Made by a program: the position numbers and the translations under genes. Below, one piece after another: positions 21,986 to 32,111 of a DNA stretch of 34,530 nucleotides. Every line of letters begins with the position of its first letter. Position 1 is the stretch's first letter. Location: positions 1 through 34,530 of the forward strand of contig JAGWNU010000019.1 of NCBI GenBank assembly GCA_028871175.1, given 5' to 3'. This stretch comes from Burkholderiaceae bacterium (lineage in GTDB: Bacteria > Pseudomonadota > Gammaproteobacteria > Burkholderiales > Burkholderiaceae). The notes below the pieces were generated by a model, which had not been told where the DNA came from, made no database searches, and worked only from the letters and a program-made list of their open reading frames with translations.

Positions 21986-22945
21986 ATGACAACCCAAGCC
22001 AGTACGGGACTGCGCCATCAGACGGTGCTCTTGGACGAAGCGGTCGATGCGCTCATCTGGCGCGACGACGGCATCTATATCGATGGAACCTTCGGGAGAG
22101 GCGGGCACAGCCGGCGCATCCTGGAACGGCTGGGGCCCGGCGGCAGACTTGTCGCCTTCGACAAGGACCCAGCAGCAATCACCGAAGCGGGCACCGTAGA
22201 GGATGCCCGCTTCGCTATTGAGCATGACAGCTTCGCGCAGATGGCTTCGGCCCTGGATGCGCGCGGCATTGAACGGGTGGCCGGCGTGCTGCTCGATCTC
22301 GGCATCAGCTCGCCGCAGATCGACGAAGGCGCACGTGGCTTCTCGTTCCGGATGGATGGCCCGCTCGACATGCGGATGGACACCACGCGCGGCATCACCG
22401 CAGCCCAATGGCTGGCCGAGGCTGATGAGCGCGACATTGCGAGGGTGATACGGGACTATGGGGAAGAACGGTTTGCTGTACCGATTGCAAAGGCGATTGT
22501 TGCTCGCCGGGGCCAATCCGGGGATCGAGGTCCTCTCGATCGCACATCCGAGCTTGCCGCGCTCGTGGCGCAAGCCGTCAAAACACGCGAGAAGGGTCAA
22601 GACCCTGCGACCCGCACCTTTCAAGCTTTACGGATTCACGTCAATCAAGAGCTTGCGGACCTCGAAACCGGTCTGAAGGCCGCCTTTGAACGCCTGGAGC
22701 AGGGGGGACGTCTCGTCGTGATCAGCTTCCATTCGCTGGAAGACCGCATCGTCAAGCGCTTCATGCAGGCCCTGGCGCGCCCGGAGCAATCCGCCGCGCC
22801 GGAACTGCGTCGGGCGCCGCTGCGTGCGCATGAGCTGCCGGCGCCGCAGTTGCGCCTGCTTGGCCGCGTGAAGCCGTCGGAGGCCGAGGTGTCGGCCAAC
22901 CCGCGTGCGCGCTCGGCCATCATGCGCGTGGCCGAACGCTGCTGA
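21986..22945 (+). CDS. rsmH: 16S rRNA m4C1402 methyltransferase RsmH (MraW)
   Basis: This is a 319-aa S-adenosylmethionine-dependent enzyme that methylates N4 of C1402 in the decoding centre of 16S rRNA. It begins with the family's [14 protein letters not shown]. The SAM-binding motif [14 protein letters not shown] covers residues 33-46. The conserved [31 protein letters not shown] and the C-terminal [16 protein letters not shown] are all present. Length matches E. coli RsmH (313 aa). The ribosome site is weak, so translation is probably linked to mraZ just upstream. Confidence 0.96.
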   Translation: MTTQASTGLRHQTVLLDEAVDALIWRDDGIYIDGTFGRGGHSRRILERLGPGGRLVAFDKDPAAITEAGTVEDARFAIEHDSFAQMASALDARGIERVAGVLLDLGISSPQIDEGARGFSFRMDGPLDMRMDTTRGITAAQWLAEADERDIARVIRDYGEERFAVPIAKAIVARRGQSGDRGPLDRTSELAALVAQAVKTREKGQDPATRTFQALRIHVNQELADLETGLKAAFERLEQGGRLVVISFHSLEDRIVKRFMQALARPEQSAAPELRRAPLRAHELPAPQLRLLGRVKPSEAEVSANPRARSAIMRVAERC

Positions 22946-22962
22946 CCGACGGGGCCGCCTCC

Positions 22963-23298
22963 ATGAACCGCCTGAACATGTTCCTGCTGACCGCGCTGGT
23001 GCTGTGCGCCTTGTCGCTGGTCAACGCACAGCATCAGGCGCGACAGCTGTTTGTCGAGCTGGATCGCGCGCAGGCGGAAGAAAAGCAACTGAATATCGAC
23101 TGGTCGCGCCTGCAATACGAGCAGGGCGCACTGGGAAAGAGCGCTCGCATTGCCGATATTGCGAGCAAGCAATTGAAGATGGCGCCCGCGCAGGCGGGTC
23201 GCACGCTGTACCTGCAGGGGTTTGCCGATATGCCGGCCGGGGCTTCCAATGCCGCCGCGGCAGCCAGCGCGCCCACGGCTTCAGGAGTTCGGCCATGA
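22963..23298 (+). CDS. ftsL: Cell division protein FtsL
   Basis: This is a 111-aa bitopic membrane protein of the FtsQLB divisome complex that signals to FtsWI. A short N-terminal MNRLN is followed by one membrane segment (about residues 6-22) and a periplasmic coiled coil with the heptad-like HQARQLFVELDRAQAEEKQLNIDW, then the LQYEQGALGKSARIADIAS block conserved in FtsL. The C-terminal 20 residues are Ala/Pro-rich and of low complexity. Size and position between rsmH and ftsI are diagnostic, since FtsL is poorly conserved. The stop overlaps the ftsI start by four bases (23295-23298). Confidence 0.93.
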   Translation: MNRLNMFLLTALVLCALSLVNAQHQARQLFVELDRAQAEEKQLNIDWSRLQYEQGALGKSARIADIASKQLKMAPAQAGRTLYLQGFADMPAGASNAAAAASAPTASGVRP

Positions 23299-25082
23299 GC
23301 GGCGCACGCAAATCCAACGGCACCGCGGCGCGCGCGCGCCCCGGCCAGTTTTCCGCTAGCCCGGTGCTCGGGCTGCGCCTGCCGATGTGGCGCTCGAAGC
23401 TGGTCGTATTCCTCATGTTTGCGGCATTCGTGGCGCTGATCGGCCGCGCGCTGTGGATTCAGGGGCCCGGCAATCGCTTCTATGAGGCCGAGGGCAAGAA
23501 GCGCTTCCAGCGCACGCTGGAACTGCCGGCCACGCGCGGCAAGATCCTCGATCGCAACGGCCTGGTACTGGCGACCAGCCTGCCGGTCAAGGCGATCTGG
23601 GCGGTGCCGGAGGACGTGCCCGGCAATGTGCCGGGCCAGGACATGCAAAAGCTGGCCAAGCTGCTTGGCATGAATAACAAGGAACTGGCGGCCAAGCTGG
23701 GCGAGGACAAGGGCTTCGTTTACCTCAAGCGGCAGGTGTTGCCCGAGGTGGCCGACCAGATCGCCGCTCTCAAGATCGACGGTATCTACCAGACTCGCGA
23801 GTACAAGCGCTTTTATCCGGAAGGCGAGGCGATGGCGCACATCGTCGGCTTTACCAACGTCGAGGATAAGGGCCAGGAAGGCATGGAACTCGCGCGCGAG
23901 GCCGACCTTGCCGGCTCGGCGGGCCAGCGTCAGGTGATCAAGGATCGCCTGGGGCGGGTGGTGGAAGACGTGGGCGTGCTCAAGGCGCCGCGTGATGGGC
24001 GCGACCTGACGCTGTCGATTGACGCCAAGATCCAGTATCTGACCTTCAACGAGCTGAAGGCTGCCGTGGAGCGGAATCGCGCCAAGGCGGGCAGCGCGAT
24101 CGTGCTCGACGCCCAGAGCGGCGAGGTGCTGGCACTGGCCAACTATCCGACGTACAACCCGAATGATCGAAGCCGGCTGTCGGGCGAACAGCTGCGCAAC
24201 CGGGTGCTGACGGATACCTTCGAGCCGGGCTCGATGATGAAGCCCATCACCATCGGGTTGGCCCTGCAACTCAAGCGCGTGACGCCCACCACGCTGATCC
24301 AGACCAATGGCAAGTTCACGCTGGATGGCGCCACGATTTCAGACACCGGCAACTACGGCACCTTGACCGTCGGCCAGGTGATCCAGCACTCCTCCAACAT
24401 CGGCACGACCAAGATCGCGCTGATGCTGAAACCGCAGGAGATGTGGGACATGTTCACCAGCGTCGGCTTTGGCCAGGCGCCCAAGATCGGGTTCCCTGGC
24501 GCGGTGGCAGGGCGCCTGCGTCCGGCCAACAAGTGGCGCCGGATCGAGCAGGCGACCATGTCCTACGGCTACGGCCTGTCGGTGTCACTGTTCCAGATGG
24601 CCCATGCCTACACGATCTTCGCGCACGACGGCGAGCTGATTCCGGTCACGATGTACCGGACCAACGGTCAGCCGCCGCAGGGCGAGCGCGTGCTGTCGCC
24701 CGAAGTCGCCCGTCAGATCCGCCAGATGCTGGAGACGGTGACCTCCCCGGGTGGTACAGCACCCCAGGCGCAGGTGATGGGCTACCGCGTGGGCGGCAAG
24801 ACCGGCACGGCCTACAAGCATTTCGGCCGAGGCTACGACCGGTCCAAGTACCGTGCCTCGTTCATCGGCCTGGCGCCGATGTCGAATCCGCGCATCATCG
24901 TGGCGGTGAGTGTCGACGAGCCGTCGGCGGGCAGCCACTATGGCGGCTCGGTCGCGGGCCCGGTGTTCGCTGCAATCGCTGGCGGAAGCCTGCGTGCGCT
25001 GAACGTGCCGCCGGATTCGCCGGTGCGCCAGCTCATCATGACCGAAGGCGTCGCCGAAGAGCCCGTGGGAGCGCTGCAATGA
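23295..25082 (+). CDS. ftsI: Septal peptidoglycan transpeptidase FtsI (PBP3)
   Basis: This is a 595-aa class B penicillin-binding protein that crosslinks septal peptidoglycan together with FtsW. After a basic cytoplasmic tail there is one membrane anchor (about residues 35-53), then the PBP dimer or pedestal domain (RGKILDRNGLVLATS), then the transpeptidase domain. The active-site motifs are S313-x-x-K316 in EPGSMMKP, S366-S367-N368 in QHSSNIG, and K502-T503-G504 in GGKTGTA. The start at 23295 overlaps the ftsL stop, and the in-frame extension to 22905 only shadows ftsL and the end of rsmH. The stop overlaps the murE start by four bases. Confidence 0.96.
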   Translation: MSGARKSNGTAARARPGQFSASPVLGLRLPMWRSKLVVFLMFAAFVALIGRALWIQGPGNRFYEAEGKKRFQRTLELPATRGKILDRNGLVLATSLPVKAIWAVPEDVPGNVPGQDMQKLAKLLGMNNKELAAKLGEDKGFVYLKRQVLPEVADQIAALKIDGIYQTREYKRFYPEGEAMAHIVGFTNVEDKGQEGMELAREADLAGSAGQRQVIKDRLGRVVEDVGVLKAPRDGRDLTLSIDAKIQYLTFNELKAAVERNRAKAGSAIVLDAQSGEVLALANYPTYNPNDRSRLSGEQLRNRVLTDTFEPGSMMKPITIGLALQLKRVTPTTLIQTNGKFTLDGATISDTGNYGTLTVGQVIQHSSNIGTTKIALMLKPQEMWDMFTSVGFGQAPKIGFPGAVAGRLRPANKWRRIEQATMSYGYGLSVSLFQMAHAYTIFAHDGELIPVTMYRTNGQPPQGERVLSPEVARQIRQMLETVTSPGGTAPQAQVMGYRVGGKTGTAYKHFGRGYDRSKYRASFIGLAPMSNPRIIVAVSVDEPSAGSHYGGSVAGPVFAAIAGGSLRALNVPPDSPVRQLIMTEGVAEEPVGALQ

Positions 25083-26623
25083 CGGCCTTGCCCACCTTCG
25101 ACCGTCCGCCCATCGCCGCGCGCCTTGCGCCCGTGCTTGACTGGCTGCGCGCGCACGCGCCGGCAGGCGCCAACCTCACCGGCGATACCCGCAAGCTCAA
25201 GACTGGCGACGTATTCGTTGCTTACGTGCTCGGCAATGCGCGCCAGCGTGGGGACGGCCGTCCGCACATTCCGCAGGCCATTCAGGCGGGCGCCTCTGCC
25301 GTGCTGGCCGAAGCGCACGGCTACGCGATGCCGGCTGACGCGCCGGTAGGCATTCTTCCGGTGGACGCCCTCGCCGAGCTGGCCGGGCCCCTGGCCGCGC
25401 AGTGGTATGCCGTGCCAGGGCCGGAAGCGCTGCGCGTGATTGGCGTGACCGGCACCAACGGCAAGACGTCGTGTTCACAGTGGATCGCGCAGGCGCTCAC
25501 CGGACAGGGCGAGCGTTGCGCGGTGGTGGGGACGCTCGGCACGGGTTTCGTCGACGCATTGGTCGCCACCGGCTTTACCACGCCGGATGCCATCCAGCTT
25601 CAGCAAAGCCTCGCCGACCTGCACCGCGCGGGCGCACGCGCCATCGCCATGGAGGTGTCGTCGCACGGGCTGGAGCAGGGCCGCGTGGACGGCACGCGCT
25701 TCGATATCGCCGTGTTCACCAACCTCACGCAGGATCATCTCGACTACCACGGCACCATGGCCGAGTACGAGTCGGCCAAGGCGCGACTGTTCGCATGGCC
25801 GGATCTGCGCGCCGCCGTGATCAACCGCGATGACGCCGCTGGCGTGCGCCTGCTGCGAAACGCTCGCGCCAATATCGAGACCATCGAGTACGGCATTGAC
25901 GGCGAGCCCGCCGCGCAGCATGGCGGCAGGCGATGGCTGCGCGCCACCCACGTGCGTGCGCACCGCACCGGCACGACCTTCGATGTGGACGGCAGCTTCG
26001 GCCAGGCCACCGTGCATGCACCGACACTGGGCCAGTTCAATGTGTCGAATCTGCTGGGCGTGCTCGGGGCGCTGCTCTCGGCCGGTGTGCCGTGGCGGGA
26101 CGCCATCGGCCGGCTGGAAAAGCTGCAGCCCGTGAGCGGCCGCATGGAACGTTTCGGCGGCGAAGACGGCCCGCTCGTGGTGGTCGACTACGCCCACACG
26201 CCGGATGCCCTGGAGCAGACGCTGCGCGCACTCACGCCGATCACCGAAGCGCGTGGCGGCAAGCTGTGGGCTGTATTCGGCTGCGGCGGTGATCGGGACC
26301 CGGGCAAGCGTCCGCAGATGGGCGCCATTGCCGAGCGGCTGGCGCAACACGTTGTGCTGACCTCCGACAACCCGCGTAGCGAAGACCCCCAGCAAATTAT
26401 CGACATGATCGCCGACGGTATGGACAACCCGCGTGCCGCCGCGCAGATCGAAGACCGCGCCGCTGCCGTGTTGCACGCCGTGCGGCACGCCGATGTGCAT
26501 GACGTAATCGTCGTGGCCGGCAAGGGCCATGAATCCACGCAGGAGATTGCCGGTCGCAAGCGACCCTTCTCCGATCAGGAACATGTGCGCCTGGCGCTGG
26601 CTGCCCGCGGGGTGAACGCATGA
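25079..26623 (+). CDS. murE: UDP-MurNAc-L-Ala-D-Glu:meso-diaminopimelate ligase
   Basis: This is a 514-aa cytoplasmic Mur ligase that adds meso-diaminopimelate to UDP-MurNAc-dipeptide. The ATP-binding loop GTNGKT is at 125-130. The central domain contains FTNLTQDHLDYHGTM, and the C-terminal domain carries DNPRSEDP, the motif that selects meso-diaminopimelate over lysine, as expected for a Gram-negative. The Lys to be carbamylated should lie in the YESAKARLF segment. The start at 25079 overlaps the ftsI stop as ATGA and leaves a usual-length N-terminal domain. The end overlaps murF the same way. Confidence 0.96.
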   Translation: MTALPTFDRPPIAARLAPVLDWLRAHAPAGANLTGDTRKLKTGDVFVAYVLGNARQRGDGRPHIPQAIQAGASAVLAEAHGYAMPADAPVGILPVDALAELAGPLAAQWYAVPGPEALRVIGVTGTNGKTSCSQWIAQALTGQGERCAVVGTLGTGFVDALVATGFTTPDAIQLQQSLADLHRAGARAIAMEVSSHGLEQGRVDGTRFDIAVFTNLTQDHLDYHGTMAEYESAKARLFAWPDLRAAVINRDDAAGVRLLRNARANIETIEYGIDGEPAAQHGGRRWLRATHVRAHRTGTTFDVDGSFGQATVHAPTLGQFNVSNLLGVLGALLSAGVPWRDAIGRLEKLQPVSGRMERFGGEDGPLVVVDYAHTPDALEQTLRALTPITEARGGKLWAVFGCGGDRDPGKRPQMGAIAERLAQHVVLTSDNPRSEDPQQIIDMIADGMDNPRAAAQIEDRAAAVLHAVRHADVHDVIVVAGKGHESTQEIAGRKRPFSDQEHVRLALAARGVNA

Positions 26624-28059
26624 GCGCCGCACACGCCGTGATGATGCATGCCACCGACGCCGCCGCCTGGATGGCGGGCGCCCATCTGGCCGGGCCCGAC
26701 GCCGCCATTCACCGCGTGACGACCGATAGCCGTACCGTGCAACCCGGCGACCTGTTCGTCGCCTTGATTGGCGAGCGCTTCGACGCACACGATTTCCTGC
26801 CGGAAGTGGTGGCGCGCGGCGCTGCTGCCGTGCTGGTGTCGCGGGCACCGGCGGCGACGCTGGACGTGTCCAACGTGGCCATGCTGACGGTGGCCGATAC
26901 GCGCGTCGCGCTGGGCCAACTGGCTGCCGGCTGGCGTCGCCAATTCTCCATCCCCGTAGTGGCCGTGACGGGCAGCAACGGCAAGACGACGGTCAAGGAA
27001 ATGATCTCCGCCATCTTCGCGCAGGCCGTTGGCGAGGATGCCCGTCTGGCGACGGCTGGGAATTTCAACAACGACATCGGGCTGCCGCTCACGCTCTTCC
27101 GTCTGAACCGGGAGCACAAGCTCGCGGTGCTCGAGCTGGGGATGAACCATCCGGGCGAGACCGCGGTGCTGGCTGCCATTGCGCAGCCGACGGTGGCGGT
27201 CATCAATAACGCGCAACGCGAGCACCAGGAGTTCATGGTCAGCGTGGCTGCGGTGGCCGAAGAACACGCGGCCGTGCTGGCCGCGCTGCCGGCTGACGGC
27301 GTGGCCGTGTTCCCGCGCGATGCCGCCAACGGCGGCGAATACGCCCCGCTATGGCGCGCCGCGGCTGGCGCCCGTCCGGTATTCGACTTCGGTATAGAAG
27401 GCGGCGCGGTCAGCGGCACCGTGACCGATACCTCCGAAGGCCAATGCATCGACGTGCAGGCTCCTGGGCATCGCTTCGTCATCACGCTGCCGTTGCTCGG
27501 GCTGCATAACGCCCGCAACGCGCTCGCCGCGACGGCGTGTGCGCTGGCCGCCGGCGTCGCGCCGGAAATCATCGTGCAGGCGCTGGGAAACTTCGCACCG
27601 GTCAAGGGCCGGCTGCAGCGCAAGCCCGGGGCGCACGGCGGCCTTGTCATCGACGATACCTACAACGCGAATCCGGATTCCATGCGCGCAGCCATCGATG
27701 CGCTGGTCACGCTGCCTGCTCCGCGCTGGCTCGTGCTTGGCGACATGGGCGAGGTTGGGTCGCAGGGGCCGGCGTTCCATGAAGAGGTCGGCATCTATGC
27801 GCGCGAGCGCGGTATCGACGCGGTGCTGGCCACCGGGGAACTCGCTCGACATACGGCGAAAGCCTTCGGTGCCGGCGCGCAGCATTTCGCGTCCGCAGAG
27901 ACCCTGATTGAACAAGGCGTACCGGCCATTGCGCCGGGCGCGACGGTATTGGTGAAGGGCTCGCGCTTCATGCGGATGGAACGCATTGTCGAAGCGCTGG
28001 TCTTGAAAGACCCGGCTGCCGCATCGTCGGCCGGCTCTTCCACGCAACAGAAGCATTAG
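26620..28059 (+). CDS. murF: UDP-MurNAc-tripeptide:D-Ala-D-Ala ligase
   Basis: This is a 479-aa cytoplasmic ligase that adds D-alanyl-D-alanine to complete the UDP-MurNAc-pentapeptide. The N-terminal substrate domain has RVTTDSRTVQPGDLFVALIGERFDAHDF. The ATP loop GSNGKTT is at 118-124, followed by GNFNNDIGLPLTL, and the C-terminal domain contains VIDDTYNANPDSMRAAIDAL and WLVLGDMGEVG, both typical of MurF. Length is slightly above E. coli MurF (452 aa). The start overlaps murE by four bases. The C-terminal tail is Ala/Ser-rich and probably disordered. Confidence 0.96.
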   Translation: MSAAHAVMMHATDAAAWMAGAHLAGPDAAIHRVTTDSRTVQPGDLFVALIGERFDAHDFLPEVVARGAAAVLVSRAPAATLDVSNVAMLTVADTRVALGQLAAGWRRQFSIPVVAVTGSNGKTTVKEMISAIFAQAVGEDARLATAGNFNNDIGLPLTLFRLNREHKLAVLELGMNHPGETAVLAAIAQPTVAVINNAQREHQEFMVSVAAVAEEHAAVLAALPADGVAVFPRDAANGGEYAPLWRAAAGARPVFDFGIEGGAVSGTVTDTSEGQCIDVQAPGHRFVITLPLLGLHNARNALAATACALAAGVAPEIIVQALGNFAPVKGRLQRKPGAHGGLVIDDTYNANPDSMRAAIDALVTLPAPRWLVLGDMGEVGSQGPAFHEEVGIYARERGIDAVLATGELARHTAKAFGAGAQHFASAETLIEQGVPAIAPGATVLVKGSRFMRMERIVEALVLKDPAAASSAGSSTQQKH

Positions 28060-28075
28060 AGGGATGTAAGAACCC

Positions 28076-29245
28076 ATGTTATTGGCATTGGCGCAGTGGC
28101 TGCAGAACGACTATGGCTTCCTGCGCGTCTTCAACTATCTGACGTTCCGGGCCGTGATGGCATCCCTCACGGCGCTGGTGATCGGCCTCGGGTTCGGGCC
28201 GTTCGTGATCCGTCGCCTGACGGAACTCAAAGTCGGCCAGGCCGTTCGCAGCTATGGCCCGCAGACGCACCTCGTGAAGGCCGGCACGCCGACGATGGGC
28301 GGTGTGCTGGTGCTCATCGGCATCGCGGTATCGACGCTGCTGTGGGCCGACTGGGGCAATCGCTTCATCTGGATCGTGCTGCTGGTGACACTCGGCTACG
28401 GCGCCATCGGCTGGGTGGACGACTACCGCAAGGTCGTGCACCGCGATCCGAAAGGCATGTCGTCGCGCGAGAAGTTCTTCTGGCAGACCGTGATCGGCCT
28501 CTTTGCAGCGGCATACCTGGCGTTCTCGGTGTCCGAGACGAGCAACATGCGCGTGCTTGAACTGTTCATGGATTGGGTGCGCAGCGGCCTGTCACTCAAC
28601 CTGCCGGCCAAGTCGCATCTGATCGTGCCGTTCTTCAAAGAGATCAGCTACCCGCTCGGCGTGTTCGGCTTCATCATCCTGACGTATCTGGTCATCGTCG
28701 GCTCTAGCAATGCGGTGAACCTCACCGATGGCCTTGACGGACTCGTCATCATGCCCGTGGTGCTGGTGGGCAGCGCCCTGGGCATCTTTGCCTACGTGAT
28801 GGGCAGTGCCGTCTACAGCAAGTACCTGCTGTTCCCGCACATTCCTGGCGCGGGCGAACTGCTGATCTTCTGCTCGGCGATGGCTGGGGCGGGGCTTGCG
28901 TTCCTGTGGTTCAACGCCCATCCGGCGCAGGTGTTCATGGGCGACGTCGGCGCGCTGGCACTGGGCGGTGCGCTTGGCACGATTGCCGTGATCGTGCGGC
29001 AGGAGATCGTGCTGTTCATCATGGGCGGCATCTTCGTGGCCGAGACCGTTTCGGTGATGCTGCAGGTGACGTGGTTCAAGTTCACCAAGCGCCGTTACGG
29101 CGAGGGACGGCGCCTGTTCCGCATGGCGCCGCTGCACCACCACTTCGAGCTCGGCGGCTGGAAAGAGACGCAGGTGGTCGTGCGCTTCTGGGTCATCACC
29201 ATGATGCTGGTGCTGATCGGTCTGTCGACCCTCAAGCTGCGCTGA
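28076..29245 (+). CDS. mraY: Phospho-MurNAc-pentapeptide transferase MraY
   Basis: This is a 389-aa polytopic inner membrane enzyme that transfers phospho-MurNAc-pentapeptide from UDP to undecaprenyl phosphate, making lipid I. About ten membrane segments alternate with the conserved cytoplasmic loops: GTPTMGG near residue 75, [11 protein letters not shown] with the catalytic Asp pair, [26 protein letters not shown], and [17 protein letters not shown] near the C terminus with the His triplet. Length is above E. coli MraY (360 aa) because of an insert near residues 155-180, common in Burkholderiales. GAGGGA lies upstream of the start, and the gene follows murF after 16 bases. Confidence 0.96.
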   Translation: MLLALAQWLQNDYGFLRVFNYLTFRAVMASLTALVIGLGFGPFVIRRLTELKVGQAVRSYGPQTHLVKAGTPTMGGVLVLIGIAVSTLLWADWGNRFIWIVLLVTLGYGAIGWVDDYRKVVHRDPKGMSSREKFFWQTVIGLFAAAYLAFSVSETSNMRVLELFMDWVRSGLSLNLPAKSHLIVPFFKEISYPLGVFGFIILTYLVIVGSSNAVNLTDGLDGLVIMPVVLVGSALGIFAYVMGSAVYSKYLLFPHIPGAGELLIFCSAMAGAGLAFLWFNAHPAQVFMGDVGALALGGALGTIAVIVRQEIVLFIMGGIFVAETVSVMLQVTWFKFTKRRYGEGRRLFRMAPLHHHFELGGWKETQVVVRFWVITMMLVLIGLSTLKLR

Positions 29246-29250
29246 CGGAC

Positions 29251-30873
29251 ATGGCCAACATGACCGAAACCACCGCACCCGACGACGACATGGCATCGCT
29301 GCCCGAATCCGTCGCGACCACGTTCGACTCGGCCGAGCCGATGCCGCCTGCGGAGACGGTACAGGCGCCGCGGATGTTCGGCGAATGCGATGCGCCGTTC
29401 GTGCTCGTGTTGGGCCTGGGCGAATCCGGCCTGGCGATGGCGCGTTGGTGCGCACGCCATGGCGCGCGCGTGCGCGTGGCCGACACGCGCGAGGCGCCGG
29501 CCAACCTGCCGGCGCTGCGGGCTCACGTTCCGGATGCTGAATTTGTGAGCGGTCCGTTTGCCGTGTCGCTGCTCGACGGCGTGACGCTGGTGGCGATGAG
29601 TCCCGGCCTGTCCCCGCTGGATGCGAATGTCGCTGCGTTACTGGCGGGTGCCCACGAACGCACCGTGCCGGTCTGGGGGGAGATCGAACTGTTCGCCCGC
29701 GCGCTGGCAGGCCTCAAGGCCGCGCAGGGCTACGCCCCCCGCGTGCTGGCCATTACCGGTACGAATGGCAAGACCACCACCACGGCACTCACGGGCGCGT
29801 TGGTGCAACGGGCCGGCAAGACCGTTGGTGTGGCGGGCAACATCAGCCCCTCGGCGCTGGACAAGCTCTCCGAGTGTGTCGACGCTGACACGCTGCCGGA
29901 CGTGTGGGTGCTGGAACTCTCCAGCTTTCAGCTCGAGACCACGCACACGCTGGACGCCGACGCGGCGACCATCCTCAACATCACGCAGGATCACCTGGAT
30001 TGGCACGGCACGATGGAAGCTTATGCCGCCGCCAAAGGCCGCATCTTCGGTGCCAGCACGGTACGCGTGCTGAATCGCCAGGACGCCGCCGTGATGGCGT
30101 TCGCCCGCAAGGGCGGCCGTGATGTCACCTTCGGGACCGACGAGCCGACCGCGCCCGATGCGCTGGGCCTGCTGCGCGAAGGCGGCATGCCCTGGATCGT
30201 GCTGGCAGAGGCCGAAGACGACGATCTCCCCAAGCCGGCGCGCCGTAAGAAAGGCGACACCGCGCCCGCCGCGCCGGTCCCCGTGCGCCTGAAGCGCCTG
30301 ATGCCGGCAGATGCTTTGCGCATTCGCGGCCTGCACAACGCCGCCAACGCGATGGCGGCGCTGGCGCTGTGCCGCGCCATCGGTTTGCCGGTAAGCGCCT
30401 TGCTGCATGGTCTGCGCGATTATGCCGGCGAGCCGCATCGCGTCGAGTTGATCGCCGCGTTTGATGATCTCGAGTTCTTTGACGACAGCAAAGGCACCAA
30501 TGTTGGTGCGACGGTTGCCGCGCTGTCGGGCTTGTCCAAGCACGTGGTACTGATTGCCGGCGGAGAGGGTAAGGGTCAGGACTTCTCGCCGCTGGCTGGG
30601 CCAGTGACGCAGTACGCACGCGCTGTGGTGCTGATCGGCCGAGACGCACCGTTGATCCGCGAGGCACTGGCCACGACCGGCGTCACGTTGGTGGATGCCC
30701 CGACGCTCGAAGCCGCCGTGCTCGAAGCCGCCGCGCGCGCAGTGCCGGGCGACGCCGTGTTGCTGTCGCCGGCATGCGCGAGCTTCGACATGTTCCGCAA
30801 TTACGAGCACCGCGCACAGGTGTTCCACGAGGCCGTCGCCGCGCTCGCGGCAGACCGGGGAGTGATGCTATGA
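29251..30873 (+). CDS. murD: UDP-MurNAc-L-alanine:D-glutamate ligase, enlarged form
   Basis: This is a 540-aa cytoplasmic Mur ligase that adds D-glutamate to UDP-MurNAc-L-Ala. The first 48 residues are an acidic, Ala/Pro-rich tail; the Rossmann-like N-terminal domain begins at [17 protein letters not shown]. The ATP loop GTNGKTTT is at 170-177, followed by [10 protein letters not shown] and [13 protein letters not shown]. The C-terminal domain has [12 protein letters not shown] and [13 protein letters not shown]. Between residues about 320 and 350 there is an extra charged, Pro-rich stretch ([15 protein letters not shown]). E. coli MurD has 438 residues, so this is about 100 longer. The start at 29251 follows mraY by 5 bases; ATG 29260 is an alternative. 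The stop overlaps ftsW. Confidence 0.94.
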   Translation: MANMTETTAPDDDMASLPESVATTFDSAEPMPPAETVQAPRMFGECDAPFVLVLGLGESGLAMARWCARHGARVRVADTREAPANLPALRAHVPDAEFVSGPFAVSLLDGVTLVAMSPGLSPLDANVAALLAGAHERTVPVWGEIELFARALAGLKAAQGYAPRVLAITGTNGKTTTTALTGALVQRAGKTVGVAGNISPSALDKLSECVDADTLPDVWVLELSSFQLETTHTLDADAATILNITQDHLDWHGTMEAYAAAKGRIFGASTVRVLNRQDAAVMAFARKGGRDVTFGTDEPTAPDALGLLREGGMPWIVLAEAEDDDLPKPARRKKGDTAPAAPVPVRLKRLMPADALRIRGLHNAANAMAALALCRAIGLPVSALLHGLRDYAGEPHRVELIAAFDDLEFFDDSKGTNVGATVAALSGLSKHVVLIAGGEGKGQDFSPLAGPVTQYARAVVLIGRDAPLIREALATTGVTLVDAPTLEAAVLEAAARAVPGDAVLLSPACASFDMFRNYEHRAQVFHEAVAALAADRGVML

Positions 30874-32111
30874 GCGACGCCCAGATCAAGCGCAGCGGCT
30901 TCATCGGCGCGACTATCGGCAATGCATGGGGTGGCCTGCGCGATGCCGTGTCGGGCGTCAAGCCCACGCGCTCAAAGATGATGGAGTACGACCAGCCGCT
31001 GATGTGGGTGGCGATCGTGCTGCTGGGCCTCGGGCTGGTGATGGTGTATTCCGCTTCGATCGCGCTGCCCGATTCGCCCAAGTACGCCAATTACAGCAAC
31101 GGCCACTTCCTGGTGCGGCACATCTTCTCGCTGGTGATCGGCGTGGTGGCCGCTGTCGTGGCGTTCCAGATTCCGGTCAAGTTCTGGGACAAGTACGCGC
31201 CCAAGCTCTTCATCATCTCGCTCGTGCTGCTGGTGATCGTGCTGATCCCGCATATCGGCAAGGGCGTCAACGGTGCGCGACGCTGGCTGCCGCTGGGCAT
31301 CATGAACTTCCAGCCGTCGGAACTGATGAAGCTGGCGGTGGTGCTGTACGCCGCCAACTACACGGTGCGCAAGCAGGACTGGATGCAGAACGTCCGCAAG
31401 GGCTTCCTGCCGATGGGTGTCGCGGTCGCTTTCGTCGGTTCGCTGTTGCTGCTCGAGCCGGATATGGGCGCGTTCCTGGTGATCGCGGCCGTGGCGATGG
31501 GCATCCTGTTTCTGGGTGGCGTGAACGGCAAGCTGTTCGGCGGCCTGGTACTCACGGCGGTGTCGACGTTCTCGCTCCTCATCGTGGCGTCGCCGTGGCG
31601 GCGCGAGCGCATCTTCGCGTACCTCAACCCGTGGCAAGAGCAATACGCGCAGGGCAAGGCGTACCAATTGACCCATTCGCTCATCGCTTTCGGCCGCGGT
31701 GAGTGGACGGGTGTCGGCCTGGGCGGCAGCATTGAAAAGCTGCATTACCTGCCTGAAGCGCACACCGACTTCATCCTGGCCGTGATCGGGGAAGAGCTCG
31801 GATTCGTGGGCGTGCTGATCGTGATTCTGCTGTTCTACTGGATGGTGCGCCGTTCCTTCGAGATCGGCCGCACCGCGCTGCAGCTCGACCGCACGTTTGC
31901 GGGGCTGGTCGCCAAGGGACTGGGCATCTGGATGGGCTGGCAGGCTTTCATCAACATGGGCGTGAACCTCGGTCTGCTGCCGACCAAGGGCCTCACCCTG
32001 CCGATGGTGAGCTATGGCGGCTCCGGCATCCTCATGAACTGCGTGGCGATTGCGCTGATGCTGCGCATCGACTACGAGAACCGCGTGCTGATGCGGGGGG
32101 GCAAGGTATGA
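30870..32111 (+). CDS. ftsW: Septal peptidoglycan glycosyltransferase FtsW (SEDS family)
   Basis: This is a 413-aa polytopic inner membrane protein that polymerises lipid II at the septum with FtsI. About ten membrane segments follow a cytoplasmic N-terminal tail of about 45 residues. The SEDS motifs are visible: [11 protein letters not shown] at the first segment, [82 protein letters not shown], and the C-terminal [19 protein letters not shown]. The start at 30870 overlaps the murD stop, and an upstream extension only shadows murD. The stop overlaps murG by four bases. Confidence 0.96.
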   Translation: MSDAQIKRSGFIGATIGNAWGGLRDAVSGVKPTRSKMMEYDQPLMWVAIVLLGLGLVMVYSASIALPDSPKYANYSNGHFLVRHIFSLVIGVVAAVVAFQIPVKFWDKYAPKLFIISLVLLVIVLIPHIGKGVNGARRWLPLGIMNFQPSELMKLAVVLYAANYTVRKQDWMQNVRKGFLPMGVAVAFVGSLLLLEPDMGAFLVIAAVAMGILFLGGVNGKLFGGLVLTAVSTFSLLIVASPWRRERIFAYLNPWQEQYAQGKAYQLTHSLIAFGRGEWTGVGLGGSIEKLHYLPEAHTDFILAVIGEELGFVGVLIVILLFYWMVRRSFEIGRTALQLDRTFAGLVAKGLGIWMGWQAFINMGVNLGLLPTKGLTLPMVSYGGSGILMNCVAIALMLRIDYENRVLMRGGKV

